Made by a program: the position numbers and the translations under genes | Origin: Corticimicrobacter populi | Lineage (GTDB): Bacteria; Pseudomonadota; Gammaproteobacteria; Burkholderiales; Burkholderiaceae_B | NCBI RefSeq assembly: GCF_003123725.1 | Contig: NZ_QETA01000009.1 | Coordinates: 1 to 64,000, forward strand | Reading direction: 5' to 3' | Length of the DNA: 64,000 nucleotides | Notes under the pieces: model-generated | Seen by the model: the letters and a program-made list of their open reading frames with translations, nothing else | The model's database searches: none | What the model was told of the DNA's origin: nothing | Shown: piece after piece, positions 46,834 through 56,244 of the stretch | How the letters are laid out: each line of letters begins with the position of its first letter | Numbering within the stretch: the first letter of the stretch is position 1

Positions 46834-47897
46834 CACGCAGCCTCCCGGCGGCCGCTCACCAGGCAGGCGGGTGCCAGCGGATAACTCTCCAGCATGGTTT
46901 CGTGCAGGCGTCCGAAACCTGCCTGCCGCATCATGACGGCCAGTTCGCCCTGCCGCCACAGCGTCCTGCCACGCATGCGCAACGGCAGGTAATACGGCAG
47001 AATCCGGGCTGCCAGCTCGCGATCATCAGGCAATTCGGCATGGGCCGCCAGCAGATACCCGCCCGGTGCCAGCGCTTCATACAGCCGGGCCAGCATCTTC
47101 GGCACATCGGCGCAAAAGTGCAGGACCGACGAGCACCAGATCACATCGTAGCCCCCACCCAGCGGCGTCTGCTCCATATCACCGCCCTGCGCCCGCACCC
47201 GGTCAGAGAGTCCGGCACGTGCAATCGCCTGTCCGGCCACTGCCGCCGTTTCCGGCTGGTCAAAGACAACGCCCTGCCAGAGCGGCTGGTCCTGCGCCAG
47301 TGCAATCGCCACCCGACCCGGCCCGCCGCCCATATCCAGGAAACGGCGCGGCCCATCCAGTTCCTTCAGTTGCCGTACCGCCTGCACCGCCAGGCCAGCC
47401 GTCGCTGCACCCTGCTCCTGCCATATCTGGGATTGCGCAGCCTGCGCCCAGGAGGATTGCCCTGCCGCCTCCGGTGCCATGCTTCCCTGCCGCAGCAGTT
47501 GCGGCAACTGCGCCCCGAAACGCCGCATCGAATGCAGACGAAAGCGCAACGAGTCACCGCAATACTCAGGACTCTCAGGGTTCAACCAACGGATCATGCT
47601 ACCGGCCAGTTCGAAGCCATAACGGCATGGCACCCGCGAATGGCAACGCCGCCGCAGGAGAAGGCCCATGCTCCAGAGCACGTCCAGCAGTGCCTGCAAC
47701 GCCGCTTCGTCAAGCTGTGTGCATTCTGCCAGCGTCGCTGCGGTCTGCGGCCGCAGCAACTGGCTGAACAGTCCCAGCTCCAGTGCCGTATCGAGCGCAT
47801 CCGCCCGCACCGACATCAGCGACAGTGACCAGAGTGGATCAAGGGGGTGTGTCTGGGTCATGTCCGGCATCGCAACCGTCTCATTTTCATTCGTCAT
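46833..47897 (-). CDS. SAM-dependent methyltransferase (O-methyltransferase family 2 type)
   Basis: A 354-residue two-domain protein. The N-terminal about 100 residues form a winged-helix dimerisation region (MSVRADALDTALELGLF, LDEAALQALLDVLWSMGLL). The C-terminal domain has SAM motif I (FLDMGGGPGRVAIALAQ, about 190-206), RAQGGDMEQTPL and VIWCSSVLHFCADVPKMLARLYEALAPGG. This is the fold of the hydroxyneurosterol/hydroxyindole O-methyltransferase class. It lies between a FyuA-like receptor and an MFS carrier, suggesting action on a small chelator or an imported ligand; the substrate is unknown. Confidence 0.85.
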   Translation of the reverse strand: MTNENETVAMPDMTQTHPLDPLWSLSLMSVRADALDTALELGLFSQLLRPQTAATLAECTQLDEAALQALLDVLWSMGLLLRRRCHSRVPCRYGFELAGSMIRWLNPESPEYCGDSLRFRLHSMRRFGAQLPQLLRQGSMAPEAAGQSSWAQAAQSQIWQEQGAATAGLAVQAVRQLKELDGPRRFLDMGGGPGRVAIALAQDQPLWQGVVFDQPETAAVAGQAIARAGLSDRVRAQGGDMEQTPLGGGYDVIWCSSVLHFCADVPKMLARLYEALAPGGYLLAAHAELPDDRELAARILPYYLPLRMRGRTLWRQGELAVMMRQAGFGRLHETMLESYPLAPACLVSGRREAA

Positions 47898-47898
47898 G

Positions 47899-49932
47899 TC
47901 ACATCCTCCAGGTCAGTCGCAGCCCTACCTCGCGCGGCGGGCTGTAGATGGTCACGAGACCGTTGAGAAAGCCGATCGCATCGTAGGTCCGGTCAGCCAC
48001 GTTGTTGACGTACAGCGTCGCATCGACCGTATCGAACTGATAACCGGCACTGAGATTGACGATGCCGAACCCGGCGCGGCGATAGTCATTCGCCGCATCC
48101 AGGTATACCTTGCCAGCTCCCTGCACCCTGGCCTGGGCATACCAGCCCCCGGCAGACTGGTAGCGCAACCCGGCATAGCCGCTGAGCTGCGGCGAGAACG
48201 GATTGCGGTTGCCACCATAATCGGCCGTACCATCCTGGAAGCGACGGAAGCGGCTCTGGTTGAACGCCAGCCCTGCCTGCAACTGCCAGCCCCGATCCAG
48301 CCACAGCGACATATCGAACTCCGCCCCCAGCGACCGGCCGGATGCGGCATTGGTCATGAATACCTGGCCAGGCAGGCCCATCTGCTGTACCTGCATCTGG
48401 CGTATGGTCATGTAGTAGAGCGAGGCACCATACTGCAGCCGTTCGTCAAACGCATGGCCCTTGGCACCCATTTCGAACGCCAGTACCTTTTCGGGATCGT
48501 AGTCGCGGTAAGCGGCCGGAGCGAACGCATTGAAACCCCCGGCGCGATAACCTTCGGAGACACTGGCATAGAAAGCGGTCTGGGGCCGCCAGGCATAGTG
48601 AACGGCCAGCTTGGGCGAAAAACGGGTCCATCCACGCGACTGCCCACTTTCACCCGGCAGGTCGAAATCCACGCTGCTGTGCTCGATCCGCCCGCCCGCC
48701 GTCACCGACCAGGCACCGCCGAGCGGGACGGTCCAGTGCGTGAACAGGGCCGACGTACGGCTTTTCTGGCGCGCCTCGGTGCGCACCAGGGCCATCGGCG
48801 TCTTCTGGGCAAAACGCAGATCCTGGGTATCCCGGTCCAGGTAGAGGCCCGCCAGCCAGCTTGCCTCGCCTGCCGTGCCCTCAAGGCGCAATTCCTGCGA
48901 CACGCCCTTGAAGTCATGATCCCGGCCGATATGCATCATGTCGGCCGGCATGAAATCGGTATCCTGCTGCAAATCGTCCTTGTAGGTATTGCGCGCACTG
49001 ATGGCACGCAGCCTGAGTCCTGACTCGAACTCATGGGCGACATCCAGCGACAGCGTGCGGGCACGGGAACGATTCCAGCCATCCGTGCCGGAGCGGACTT
49101 CGGCGCGTGGTGCCGACGGCGACCCCCACAGCGAGGCATCGTCATCGTAATCGGCCCGCGTATGGCGCAGCACCACGTCCGTGCGCACGCCGGGCGTCCA
49201 GCGCAGAACCAGCCTGCCGCTGCGGCGCAACTGCCCGCCCAGTTCTTCGTCCCGGTAGGTATTGTCGATGAAACCATCCTGCCGGGTCACGCCACCGGCC
49301 ACGCCGATATACAGGCTGTCTTCACTCACCGGGGTACTGACATCGAACTGCAGTCCACGCCGACCGTGGTTGCCCAGGTTACCGGACACCATGGCATATG
49401 GCTCGTTGCCGGGCTTGCGAGTCTGGATACTGATCACGCCGGCCTCAGCATTGCGCCCGTACAAGGTGGACTGCGGCCCTTTCAGCACCTCGACCTGCTC
49501 CACGCCCAGCAGGGGATCATCGAAACCCTGCGCGCGCAAGGTCGGCACGCCATCCACCACCAGCGCCACCGACGACGAAAAGGAGGTCACGTTGGCACTC
49601 AGCCCACGCATCACCGGCGGCATCAGGCCGGATTGCCCCATCGGCTGAAAACCGAGCCCGGTCATCATGCCGGGCAAGGCATCCAGCCCCTGCGCACCCT
49701 CGGCCTGCAGGTCGTCACCGGAGATCACGGCAATGGCAGCAGGCACGTCCTGCAGCAGTTGATCGCGTTTCTGCGCACTCACCACGATGGGAGCCAGCGC
49801 AGCCGGCCCGGACCTGTCCACCGATGCCGGCTGCGCCCACGTCGCCCGCCACGGCAACAAGATACTGCAGCCCCCCGCCGCCACCAGAATCACAACGCCC
49901 AAGCGCCGGCCCGGCCCAGCAAAAATATCCAT
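47899..49932 (-). CDS. TonB-dependent receptor, FyuA-like
   Basis: A 677-residue outer-membrane receptor. The signal peptide is followed by VVSAQKRDQLLQDVPAAIAV, the TonB-box/plug start typical of FyuA and pesticin-type receptors. The plug continues with VMRGLSANVTSFSSSVALVV, VDGVPTLRAQ and VEVLKGPQSTLYGRNAEAGV, and the barrel ends PREVGLRLTWRM. The last 20 residues and the SAGYQF segment are normal. It leads a leftward operon with a methyltransferase and an MFS gene and is divergent from an AraC regulator across a Fur-like box, so iron-regulated uptake of a yersiniabactin- or pyochelin-like ligand is likely. Confidence 0.88.
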   Translation of the reverse strand: MDIFAGPGRRLGVVILVAAGGCSILLPWRATWAQPASVDRSGPAALAPIVVSAQKRDQLLQDVPAAIAVISGDDLQAEGAQGLDALPGMMTGLGFQPMGQSGLMPPVMRGLSANVTSFSSSVALVVDGVPTLRAQGFDDPLLGVEQVEVLKGPQSTLYGRNAEAGVISIQTRKPGNEPYAMVSGNLGNHGRRGLQFDVSTPVSEDSLYIGVAGGVTRQDGFIDNTYRDEELGGQLRRSGRLVLRWTPGVRTDVVLRHTRADYDDDASLWGSPSAPRAEVRSGTDGWNRSRARTLSLDVAHEFESGLRLRAISARNTYKDDLQQDTDFMPADMMHIGRDHDFKGVSQELRLEGTAGEASWLAGLYLDRDTQDLRFAQKTPMALVRTEARQKSRTSALFTHWTVPLGGAWSVTAGGRIEHSSVDFDLPGESGQSRGWTRFSPKLAVHYAWRPQTAFYASVSEGYRAGGFNAFAPAAYRDYDPEKVLAFEMGAKGHAFDERLQYGASLYYMTIRQMQVQQMGLPGQVFMTNAASGRSLGAEFDMSLWLDRGWQLQAGLAFNQSRFRRFQDGTADYGGNRNPFSPQLSGYAGLRYQSAGGWYAQARVQGAGKVYLDAANDYRRAGFGIVNLSAGYQFDTVDATLYVNNVADRTYDAIGFLNGLVTIYSPPREVGLRLTWRM

Positions 49933-50029
49933 AGATACCGTCCAAACAGAAAGAAGAAAGATCGCTCTCCTGCCGGAAAACGATCACTGCGGGACAGACG
50001 CCCGCCGTCTCTCTATAATAGGCATCATC

Positions 50030-50048
50030 AATAATGAATATCATTCAT
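50030..50048. promoter_or_regulatory. Fur-like box
   Basis: AATAATGAATATCATTCAT matches 13 of 19 positions of the Fur consensus GATAATGATAATCATTATC. It lies between the divergent receptor and AraC regulator genes, 98 bases upstream of the receptor ATG, and would repress both under iron sufficiency. Confidence 0.7.
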
Positions 50049-50054
50049 ATTCGT

Positions 50055-50981
50055 ATGGCAACCGCATCCTTTCATATGCGAACCGCACAGGACGACGTCA
50101 CCGGGCAGGAAACAGGTCCGTGCCTCACGCGCACCTTGCCTGCCATCCAGGACTTCCGGCTGCTCTATACCGAGTATCGACCGGATCGCGACCTGGCCGA
50201 AGCCAGTCGCCAGCAACCGGCACGCCCACTCATGGTGCTGACGTTCGGCCTGGAAGGAGAATCGGCTTTCCGCAACCGCAGCGGGACCGAACTGGTTTTC
50301 AAGCCCGGCCATGCCACCCTGACGGCATTCCGCACCAGCGATGGCGCACGCCACTACCAGGGCAAGCGTGCCGTCCGGCAGTTGCGCATGATCGTGCCTC
50401 AGGATGCCCTGGCACAGTATTGCGAGCCAGGCACCGATATGCCACTGCCCGACACGGACATCCTGCAACTGTCGGCCAGGCCGTTGTCATCCAGTGATCA
50501 CAACGCGCTCGAAGCACTGCTGTGCCAGGCCAGCCGGCCCCGGCCGGACCGACTGCAATTGCATATCCTGATGCTGCAGTTGCTGGCCGGGCAATTGCCG
50601 GTCGGACCTGCCGCCCTCGACTCGCAACGCCCGCTGGGGCAGCGCGAATTGGACCGTATCGACCTGGCCTACCGGTTGCTGGCGGAAGAACTGGGCCAGC
50701 CGCTGTCGATCACGGCGCTGGCCGCCCGGGTCGGCCTCAATGTGAACAAGTTGCGCCAGGGATTTGCGACGCGTTTCCGGGCCAGCCCCGGACAGGTGCT
50801 GCTGATGCTGCGCATGCGCAAGGCGCAGGCGCTGCTGCAGGCCGGCTGCCAGGTCGCCGAAGCGGCCTATGCCGTCGGATACGGCCATCCCAGCAACTTC
50901 AGCGCCGCGTTCAGCCGGTTCCACGGCTATCCGCCGAAAGCGGTATTCAAGGTGCCACGCAACCTGCCGGCACACGGCTAG
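50055..50981 (+). CDS. AraC-family regulator (PchR/YbtA-like)
   Basis: About 308 residues. The N-terminal half (LRPL-type ligand-binding region with PLMVLTFGLEGESAF) senses an effector, and the C-terminal about 100 residues form two AraC helix-turn-helix motifs (LSITALAARVGLNVNKLRQGF, CQVAEAAYAVGYGHPSNFSAAFSRFHGYPP). PchR and YbtA activate receptor genes when the cognate ferric siderophore is present; the divergent FyuA-like gene supports that role. An ATG at 50034 lies inside the Fur-like box, so I prefer 50055; 50076 is also possible. None has a strong Shine-Dalgarno. Confidence 0.87.
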   Translation: MATASFHMRTAQDDVTGQETGPCLTRTLPAIQDFRLLYTEYRPDRDLAEASRQQPARPLMVLTFGLEGESAFRNRSGTELVFKPGHATLTAFRTSDGARHYQGKRAVRQLRMIVPQDALAQYCEPGTDMPLPDTDILQLSARPLSSSDHNALEALLCQASRPRPDRLQLHILMLQLLAGQLPVGPAALDSQRPLGQRELDRIDLAYRLLAEELGQPLSITALAARVGLNVNKLRQGFATRFRASPGQVLLMLRMRKAQALLQAGCQVAEAAYAVGYGHPSNFSAAFSRFHGYPPKAVFKVPRNLPAHG

Positions 50982-51013
50982 GGTGTATCGGCATTCATCT
51001 TGCGGTAGAACCG

Positions 51014-52576
51014 CTACAGTCGGAACACCGCCAGAGTGCGTCCCAGCACGCCGGCATTCCGATTCATCTGTTCGGCAGAGGCCACGCTGGCCTCGACCAG
51101 TGTGGCATTCTGCTGCGTGACTTTGTCCAGAGACGCCACGGCCTGGTTGACCTGTTCGATCCCTGTATTCTGCTCGTTGGCAGCCAAATCGATCTGGCCC
51201 ATGAGTTCGTTGACATGCGCCACCGACGCCACCACTTGCTCTATCACACTAGCCACCGATGCCATCTGCTGCACGCCGTGGCCGACCTGCGTACCCGACT
51301 GGCCGATCAGCCGGCGGATCTGCTGTGCCGCATCTGCACTGCGCTGTGCCAGGGCCCGCACCTCGTTGGCCACAATGGCGAAGCCCCGGCCCTGCTCGCC
51401 CGCACGGGCGGCTTCCACGGCAGCATTGAGCGCCAGGATATTGGTCTGGGCAGCAATACCCTCGATCACTTCGATGATCTGTGCCATCTGACGCGACGAT
51501 TGCTCGATGGCACGCATGGCAGCATCCACCTGGCCCACAGCATCGCCACCATCCTGTGCCAGACTGGCACTGCGATTGCTTTCGACCAGTACTTCCTGCA
51601 CAGTATCCAGCGACTGACGTACCGTGGCGGCCAGCTCCTCCATCGAAGCCGCCGTCTGCTCCAGGCTGGCGGCCTGGGCATCGGTACGTGCGGCCAGATC
51701 ATTGGCACCATGCGCCAATTCTGCGGATATATTGCCAAAACTGCCTATCTCCACCCGTGCATCACCCACCACGGCACGGAGATTCAGCTGTATCTGCCGC
51801 AGGCGCTCGGTCAACTGCCCCATCGGATGACGGCGTTGCGCATATTCGATGGGCGTCTCCAGGTTGCAACCGGCAATGTCGCGCGCCAGCAGATTGGCTT
51901 CCTTCCAAGTTTGTGTCATGCAACGGTCGAAACGCACCACCACCAGCACGGCCAGCGCCGCTACCAGGGCGGTATGCCAGGACAGCAGGCTGCCGGTGCC
52001 TGGCAGCGGCACCACCGTCGGCAGCAATGCCACGGCCACCAGTCCGGCCACCATGGCCCCCAGCCGTTGCGTGAGCGTCGCCCGGTGCAGTTTGCCCAGC
52101 CAGTCGCGCCACCCGGTGTGACGCACCCTGCCGCCATGCAGGCGGAATGTGGAGCGCCCCGCCTCGCGTTCATGCCGGAGACGATCGTACAGCGCCACGG
52201 CAGCCCGCACCTCTTCGTGTTCGGCTTTGCAGCGTACCGACATGTAGCCCTTGGGCTTGCCATTTTCCATGATGGGCGTCACGCTGGCGCGCACCCAGTA
52301 ATAATCGCCGTTCTTGCGCCGATTCTTGACAATCCCCGTCCAACTGCGCCCACGCCCGACCGTAGCCCACATATCGGCAAATGCCTCGGGCGGCATATCG
52401 GGATGCCTGACCTTGTTGTGTGGCTGACCGATCAGTTCTTCCATCGAAAACCCGCTGACCCGGCAAAAGGCAGCATTGCAATGAGTAATGACACCTCGAC
52501 TGTCCGTCGTGGACATCAGCAGTTCGTTGCCGGGAAGCGGGTATTCAGTCGTCGTGACAGGCTGGTTCAGGCGCAT
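51014..52576 (-). CDS. aer: PAS-containing methyl-accepting chemotaxis protein, Aer-like
   Basis: A 520-residue energy/oxygen taxis receptor. The ATG at 52576 gives MRLNQPVTTTEYPLPGNE, matching Aer starts; the longer frame is not conserved. The PAS domain (about 10-120) has ITHCNAAFCRVSGFSMEELIGQPHNKVRHPDMPPEAFADMW, the FAD-binding type of Aer. Two hydrophobic segments follow (about 180-225), then a HAMP-like stretch and the MCP signalling domain with the hairpin tip EGIAAQTNILALNAAVEAARAGEQGRGFAIVANEVR. No chemotaxis genes are adjacent. Confidence 0.92.
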   Translation of the reverse strand: MRLNQPVTTTEYPLPGNELLMSTTDSRGVITHCNAAFCRVSGFSMEELIGQPHNKVRHPDMPPEAFADMWATVGRGRSWTGIVKNRRKNGDYYWVRASVTPIMENGKPKGYMSVRCKAEHEEVRAAVALYDRLRHEREAGRSTFRLHGGRVRHTGWRDWLGKLHRATLTQRLGAMVAGLVAVALLPTVVPLPGTGSLLSWHTALVAALAVLVVVRFDRCMTQTWKEANLLARDIAGCNLETPIEYAQRRHPMGQLTERLRQIQLNLRAVVGDARVEIGSFGNISAELAHGANDLAARTDAQAASLEQTAASMEELAATVRQSLDTVQEVLVESNRSASLAQDGGDAVGQVDAAMRAIEQSSRQMAQIIEVIEGIAAQTNILALNAAVEAARAGEQGRGFAIVANEVRALAQRSADAAQQIRRLIGQSGTQVGHGVQQMASVASVIEQVVASVAHVNELMGQIDLAANEQNTGIEQVNQAVASLDKVTQQNATLVEASVASAEQMNRNAGVLGRTLAVFRL

Positions 52577-52691
52577 GGTCTGGCAGTGCGTGGCGTGAAT
52601 CGGGCGAACAGCAAGAATTCGCATTTGACTCAGCAGTGCCACACACCGCATTGACCTGTATCAAAATCTATCTATATACCGATATGTCGCT

Positions 52692-53366
52692 TCAGTCAGG
52701 CTGGACACCGTAGCGTGCGCGATACGTCAGGACGGCATCGCGATGCTCTGTAAAACGCGTGTCATCATCCAGCAGACCCAGGATATCCTCCAGTGAAGCG
52801 ATGCTGACCACCGGAATACCGTACTGGCGCTCGACTTCCTGCACGGCGGAATAGGCCGCCAGCGCATCGTCCTTGCCGGCTCGTTCACGCCGATCCATGG
52901 CGATCAGCACGGCTGCCGGCTCGGCACCGGCCGCACGGATGATATCAACCGATTCTCGCACCGAAGTGCCGGCCGTGATCACATCGTCAATGATGACCAC
53001 GCGCCCCGTCAGCGGTGCACCCACCAGCGTACCGCCTTCGCCATGATCCTTGGCTTCCTTGCGATTGAAGGCGAATGGCACGTCGCGCCCTTGCAGGCCG
53101 GCATGCCCGGCCAGCGCCACGGCCGTGGTCGCCGCCAGCGAGATGCCCTTGTAGGCAGGGCCGAACAGCATGTCGAACGAGACACCGGACTTGACCAGCG
53201 CATCTGCGTAGAACTGCGCCAGGCGGCCGATGGAAGCGCCGCTGTTGAACAGTCCGGCATTGAAGAAATAGGGACTGACGCGACCGGACTTGGTCACGAA
53301 ACTGCCAAACCGCAACACCCCCTGGTCCAGGGCGAAACGGACGAAATCACGACGAAAATCTGACAT
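52692..53366 (-). CDS. pyrE: Orotate phosphoribosyltransferase
   Basis: PyrE converts orotate and PRPP to OMP in pyrimidine synthesis. The 224-residue protein starts [21 protein letters not shown] and contains [13 protein letters not shown], the loop [11 protein letters not shown], and the PRPP motif [17 protein letters not shown]. The ATG at 53366 was preferred to one four codons upstream by family alignment. Confidence 0.96.
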   Translation of the reverse strand: MSDFRRDFVRFALDQGVLRFGSFVTKSGRVSPYFFNAGLFNSGASIGRLAQFYADALVKSGVSFDMLFGPAYKGISLAATTAVALAGHAGLQGRDVPFAFNRKEAKDHGEGGTLVGAPLTGRVVIIDDVITAGTSVRESVDIIRAAGAEPAAVLIAMDRRERAGKDDALAAYSAVQEVERQYGIPVVSIASLEDILGLLDDDTRFTEHRDAVLTYRARYGVQPD

Positions 53367-53433
53367 GACGATATCCACGAAGCAAATGCGAAACCGCCAT
53401 TATCGCCCAGTCGTCGCCACGTTCGGACGTGTT

Positions 53434-53757
53434 TCAGGGCTGGCGTACGGTAATGGCAATCACCACGTACTTGCCATCACGGCGTTCGGCCGTGAATGTC
53501 ACCCGATCGCCCGGTTTGATCTGGCCCGCCAGCTCTGCAGGATCGGCCTGGTAAACCAGGGTCATGGCAGGCAGCTCCAGAACCGCAATCGCCTCGTGCT
53601 TGATGGTGATCTTGCCTTGCTGGGCATCCGTACGACGCACCTCGCCGCTGGCTGTCGCCTGCTGTGCCCAGGCACCGCTCGCAGGCAACCATGCCGCCAT
53701 GCCCAGCAACGCTACCGCAGTGATACGTGTCCATCCGCTCATCAGACGGGTCTTCAT
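53434..53757 (-). CDS. CusF-like periplasmic copper-binding protein
   Basis: A 107-residue exported protein with signal peptide (ITAVALLGMAAWLPASGAWA) and a small OB-fold domain of the CusF family: ASGEVRRTDAQQGKITIKHEAI, the metal-site region LELPAMTLVYQ, and KPGDRVTFTAERRDGKYVV. In E. coli CusF the ligands are a histidine, two methionines and a tryptophan; here H (IKHEAI) and one M (PAMT) are seen, while the tryptophan position is not obvious. No cusCBA efflux genes are nearby. Confidence 0.85.
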   Translation of the reverse strand: MKTRLMSGWTRITAVALLGMAAWLPASGAWAQQATASGEVRRTDAQQGKITIKHEAIAVLELPAMTLVYQADPAELAGQIKPGDRVTFTAERRDGKYVVIAITVRQP

Positions 53758-53891
53758 GATGCATTCCCCTTATTCGATGGAATCTCCCGCCGATTGTACC
53801 TGCTGCCTTAGCTGCCCCGTGGCAGCCATGTCTTTGCGCTGCTTTCCTGCTATCGTTGCCGGATAACAGAACAAGGTGGAAGGAACGCGCC

Positions 53892-55382
53892 ATGACCTAC
53901 CTGCTGGCCCTTGACCAGGGCACCTCCAGCTCCCGCAGCATCGTTTTCGACGAACACGGCTACGCCGTGTCCAGCGCCCAGGCGGAGTTGCCCCAGCACT
54001 ATCCCCAGCCGGCCTGGGTCGAGCACGATCCCCTCGATATCTGGCGCAGCCAGCTCGAAACCGCCCGCCAGGCACTGCGCCAGGCCAGTCTGGACGCCAG
54101 CCGTATCCGCGCCATCGGCATCACCAACCAGCGCGAAACCACGCTACTTTGGAATCGCCATACCGGCCAGCCGCTGCATCGTGCCCTGGTCTGGCAGGAT
54201 CGGCGTACCGAAGCCTTCTGCGCTGCGCTGCGTGACCAGGGTCGGGCCCCCCTGATCCGGGAAAAGACCGGCCTGGTGCTCGATGCCTATTTCTCGGCAC
54301 CCAAGCTGCGCTGGCTGCTGGACAATGTCACCGGTGCGCGAGATGCCGCCGAACGTGGCGAACTGGCCTTCGGCACCATCGACACCTGGTTGATCTGGCA
54401 ACTGACACAAGGCCGGGTCCATGCCACCGATGTCAGCAATGCTTCGCGCACGCTGCTGTTCGATATCGAGCGCAGCGACTGGAGCGACGAACTGCTCGGT
54501 CTGTTCAACATCCCGCGCAGCGTGCTGCCCGAAGTCAGGCCCTCGGCTGCCGACTACGGCACGACTGCGCCGGAACTGTTCGGCCAGCCCATCCGCATCG
54601 CCGGGGTCGCCGGCGACCAGCAAAGTGCCCTCTTCGGCCAGGCCTGCCACAAGCCAGGCCAGGTCAAGAATACCTATGGCACGGGTTGCTTCATGCTCAT
54701 GCACACCGGCGACCAGCGGCATACGTCCAGGCATGGCCTGATCACCACCCGCGCCGCCCAGCCCTCGGCCGATGCACAGTACGCCCTCGAAGGCAGCGTC
54801 TTCATCGGCGGTGCCGTCGTGCAATGGCTGCGGGATGGCTTGCGCTGCATCCGCGCCAGCACCGAGATCGAGGCGCTGGCCGCCAGCGTGCCCGACAGCG
54901 ATGGCGTGGTGTTCGTGCCGGCCTTCGGCGGACTGGGTGCCCCCTATTGGGAACCCGAGGCACGCGGCACCATCACCGGCCTGACACGGGGTGCCACAGC
55001 GGCTCACATCGCCCGCGCCGCACTGGAAAGCATCGCCTTCCAGAGCACGGCCCTGCTGCGCGCCATGCGCCAGGATGCCGAACAGCAGGGCCTGGACATC
55101 CACGAACTGCGGGTCGATGGCGGTGCCTGCGTCAACAACCTGCTGATGCAGTTCCAGGCCGATCTGCTCGGCATCCCCGTGGTGCGTCCAGCCCACATCG
55201 AGACCACTGCGCTCGGTGCCGCCTATCTGGCCGGCATCGGCTCGGGGCTGTATCTCGACCTGGACACCATCGCAGCGCGCTGGCGCACAGACGCCGTCTT
55301 CACACCCGTCATGTCGCGAGACCAGGCCGAAGGCCGCATGGCTCAATGGGAACACGCCGTGCGCCAGGCGACGGCGCGCTGA
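53892..55382 (+). CDS. glpK: Glycerol kinase
   Basis: GlpK phosphorylates glycerol to glycerol 3-phosphate. The 496-residue protein starts [21 protein letters not shown] and has the FGGY-kinase signatures [60 protein letters not shown] and [29 protein letters not shown] precedes the ATG at 53892. No glpF or glpD is adjacent; the next gene encodes a TSUP permease. Confidence 0.96.
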   Translation: MTYLLALDQGTSSSRSIVFDEHGYAVSSAQAELPQHYPQPAWVEHDPLDIWRSQLETARQALRQASLDASRIRAIGITNQRETTLLWNRHTGQPLHRALVWQDRRTEAFCAALRDQGRAPLIREKTGLVLDAYFSAPKLRWLLDNVTGARDAAERGELAFGTIDTWLIWQLTQGRVHATDVSNASRTLLFDIERSDWSDELLGLFNIPRSVLPEVRPSAADYGTTAPELFGQPIRIAGVAGDQQSALFGQACHKPGQVKNTYGTGCFMLMHTGDQRHTSRHGLITTRAAQPSADAQYALEGSVFIGGAVVQWLRDGLRCIRASTEIEALAASVPDSDGVVFVPAFGGLGAPYWEPEARGTITGLTRGATAAHIARAALESIAFQSTALLRAMRQDAEQQGLDIHELRVDGGACVNNLLMQFQADLLGIPVVRPAHIETTALGAAYLAGIGSGLYLDLDTIAARWRTDAVFTPVMSRDQAEGRMAQWEHAVRQATAR

Positions 55383-55397
55383 CCGGGAGAACATGAC

Positions 55398-56165
55398 ATG
55401 GACATGAGTCAACTGGCCCTGATGGACAGCGTGCTGCTGCTCGTCGCCGCCCTGGCCGGCGGCCTGCTCAATGCCATCGCCGGCGGCGGCAGTTTCCTGA
55501 CCTTTCCTGCGCTGGTCTATGTCGGCGTGCCCCCCGTCGCCGCCAACGCCACGGGTACGCTGGCGCTGCTGCCCGGCTACCTGTCGGCCACCTATGCCTT
55601 TCGCAACCACATGGCCCCGCCACCGGGGATGTCCTGGCTCGGAGTGCTGGGTATCTCGGCGCTGGGCGGCGGGCTGGGAGCGGCGTTGCTGGTCATCACG
55701 CCCGATGCCGGCTTCCAGCGTATCGTGCCCTGGCTCCTGCTGGTCGCCACCGTCGCCTTCGCGGCCAGCGACTGGTTGCTCGGGCGCATCTACCGGGCAG
55801 GTCGCGCCGTGCCGGCCGTGGTGGCCCGTGCCGTACTGTTCGGCGTCACGCTCTATGGTGGTTACTTCAACGGTGGCGTCGGCATCCTGCTGCTGGCGGC
55901 CCTGGGCCTGGTAGGCATGCGTGACATGGGCATGGCCAATGGTGCCAAGAACCTGGTGTCATTCGTGCTGACCCTGATCGCCGTCATCCTGTACGCACGG
56001 GCCGACGTGCTGGTCTGGCCCCTGGCACTGCCGATGATGCTGGCCGGTATCGTCGGCGGCCTGCTCGGCGGTATCCTGGGACGCCGCCTGCCCCGACGGC
56101 TGGTGCGTGCCGTGGTCATCCTGACCGGTGCCATCATGACGGTGGTGTTCTTCCTGAAAGCCTGA
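55398..56165 (+). CDS. TSUP-family (TauE/SafE) permease
   Basis: A 255-residue integral membrane protein with eight or so hydrophobic segments and the family's paired repeats: GLLNAIAGGGSFLTFPALVYVGVPPVAANATGTLALLPG in the first half and GVTLYGGYFNGGVGILLLAALGLVG in the second. Members export or import sulfite, sulfoacetate and other small anions. It follows glpK by 15 bases on the same strand, though no functional link to glycerol use is known. An internal ATG at 55404 is an alternative start. Confidence 0.9.
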   Translation: MDMSQLALMDSVLLLVAALAGGLLNAIAGGGSFLTFPALVYVGVPPVAANATGTLALLPGYLSATYAFRNHMAPPPGMSWLGVLGISALGGGLGAALLVITPDAGFQRIVPWLLLVATVAFAASDWLLGRIYRAGRAVPAVVARAVLFGVTLYGGYFNGGVGILLLAALGLVGMRDMGMANGAKNLVSFVLTLIAVILYARADVLVWPLALPMMLAGIVGGLLGGILGRRLPRRLVRAVVILTGAIMTVVFFLKA

Positions 56166-56206
56166 TCTCAGGGATATCCCGATTGTGCGTCGGAACTCGC
56201 ACGGAT

Positions 56207-56221
56207 AATATTGGCACCAAT
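56207..56221. promoter_or_regulatory. Palindromic operator, copy 1
   Basis: AATATTGGCACCAAT contains the inverted repeat ATTGG-N2-CCAAT. An identical 15-base copy lies at 61514-61528. This one is 23 bases upstream of the alpha/beta hydrolase gene that starts the peptide-utilisation operon. The GntR/FCD regulator encoded between the two sites is the likely binder. Confidence 0.7.
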
Positions 56222-56244
56222 TTTGTAAAAAATAAAGGCCAACC

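Noticed and set aside
54144-55610. 488-residue antisense frame over glpK
   Set aside because: Same reason: the sense strand encodes an intact glycerol kinase.
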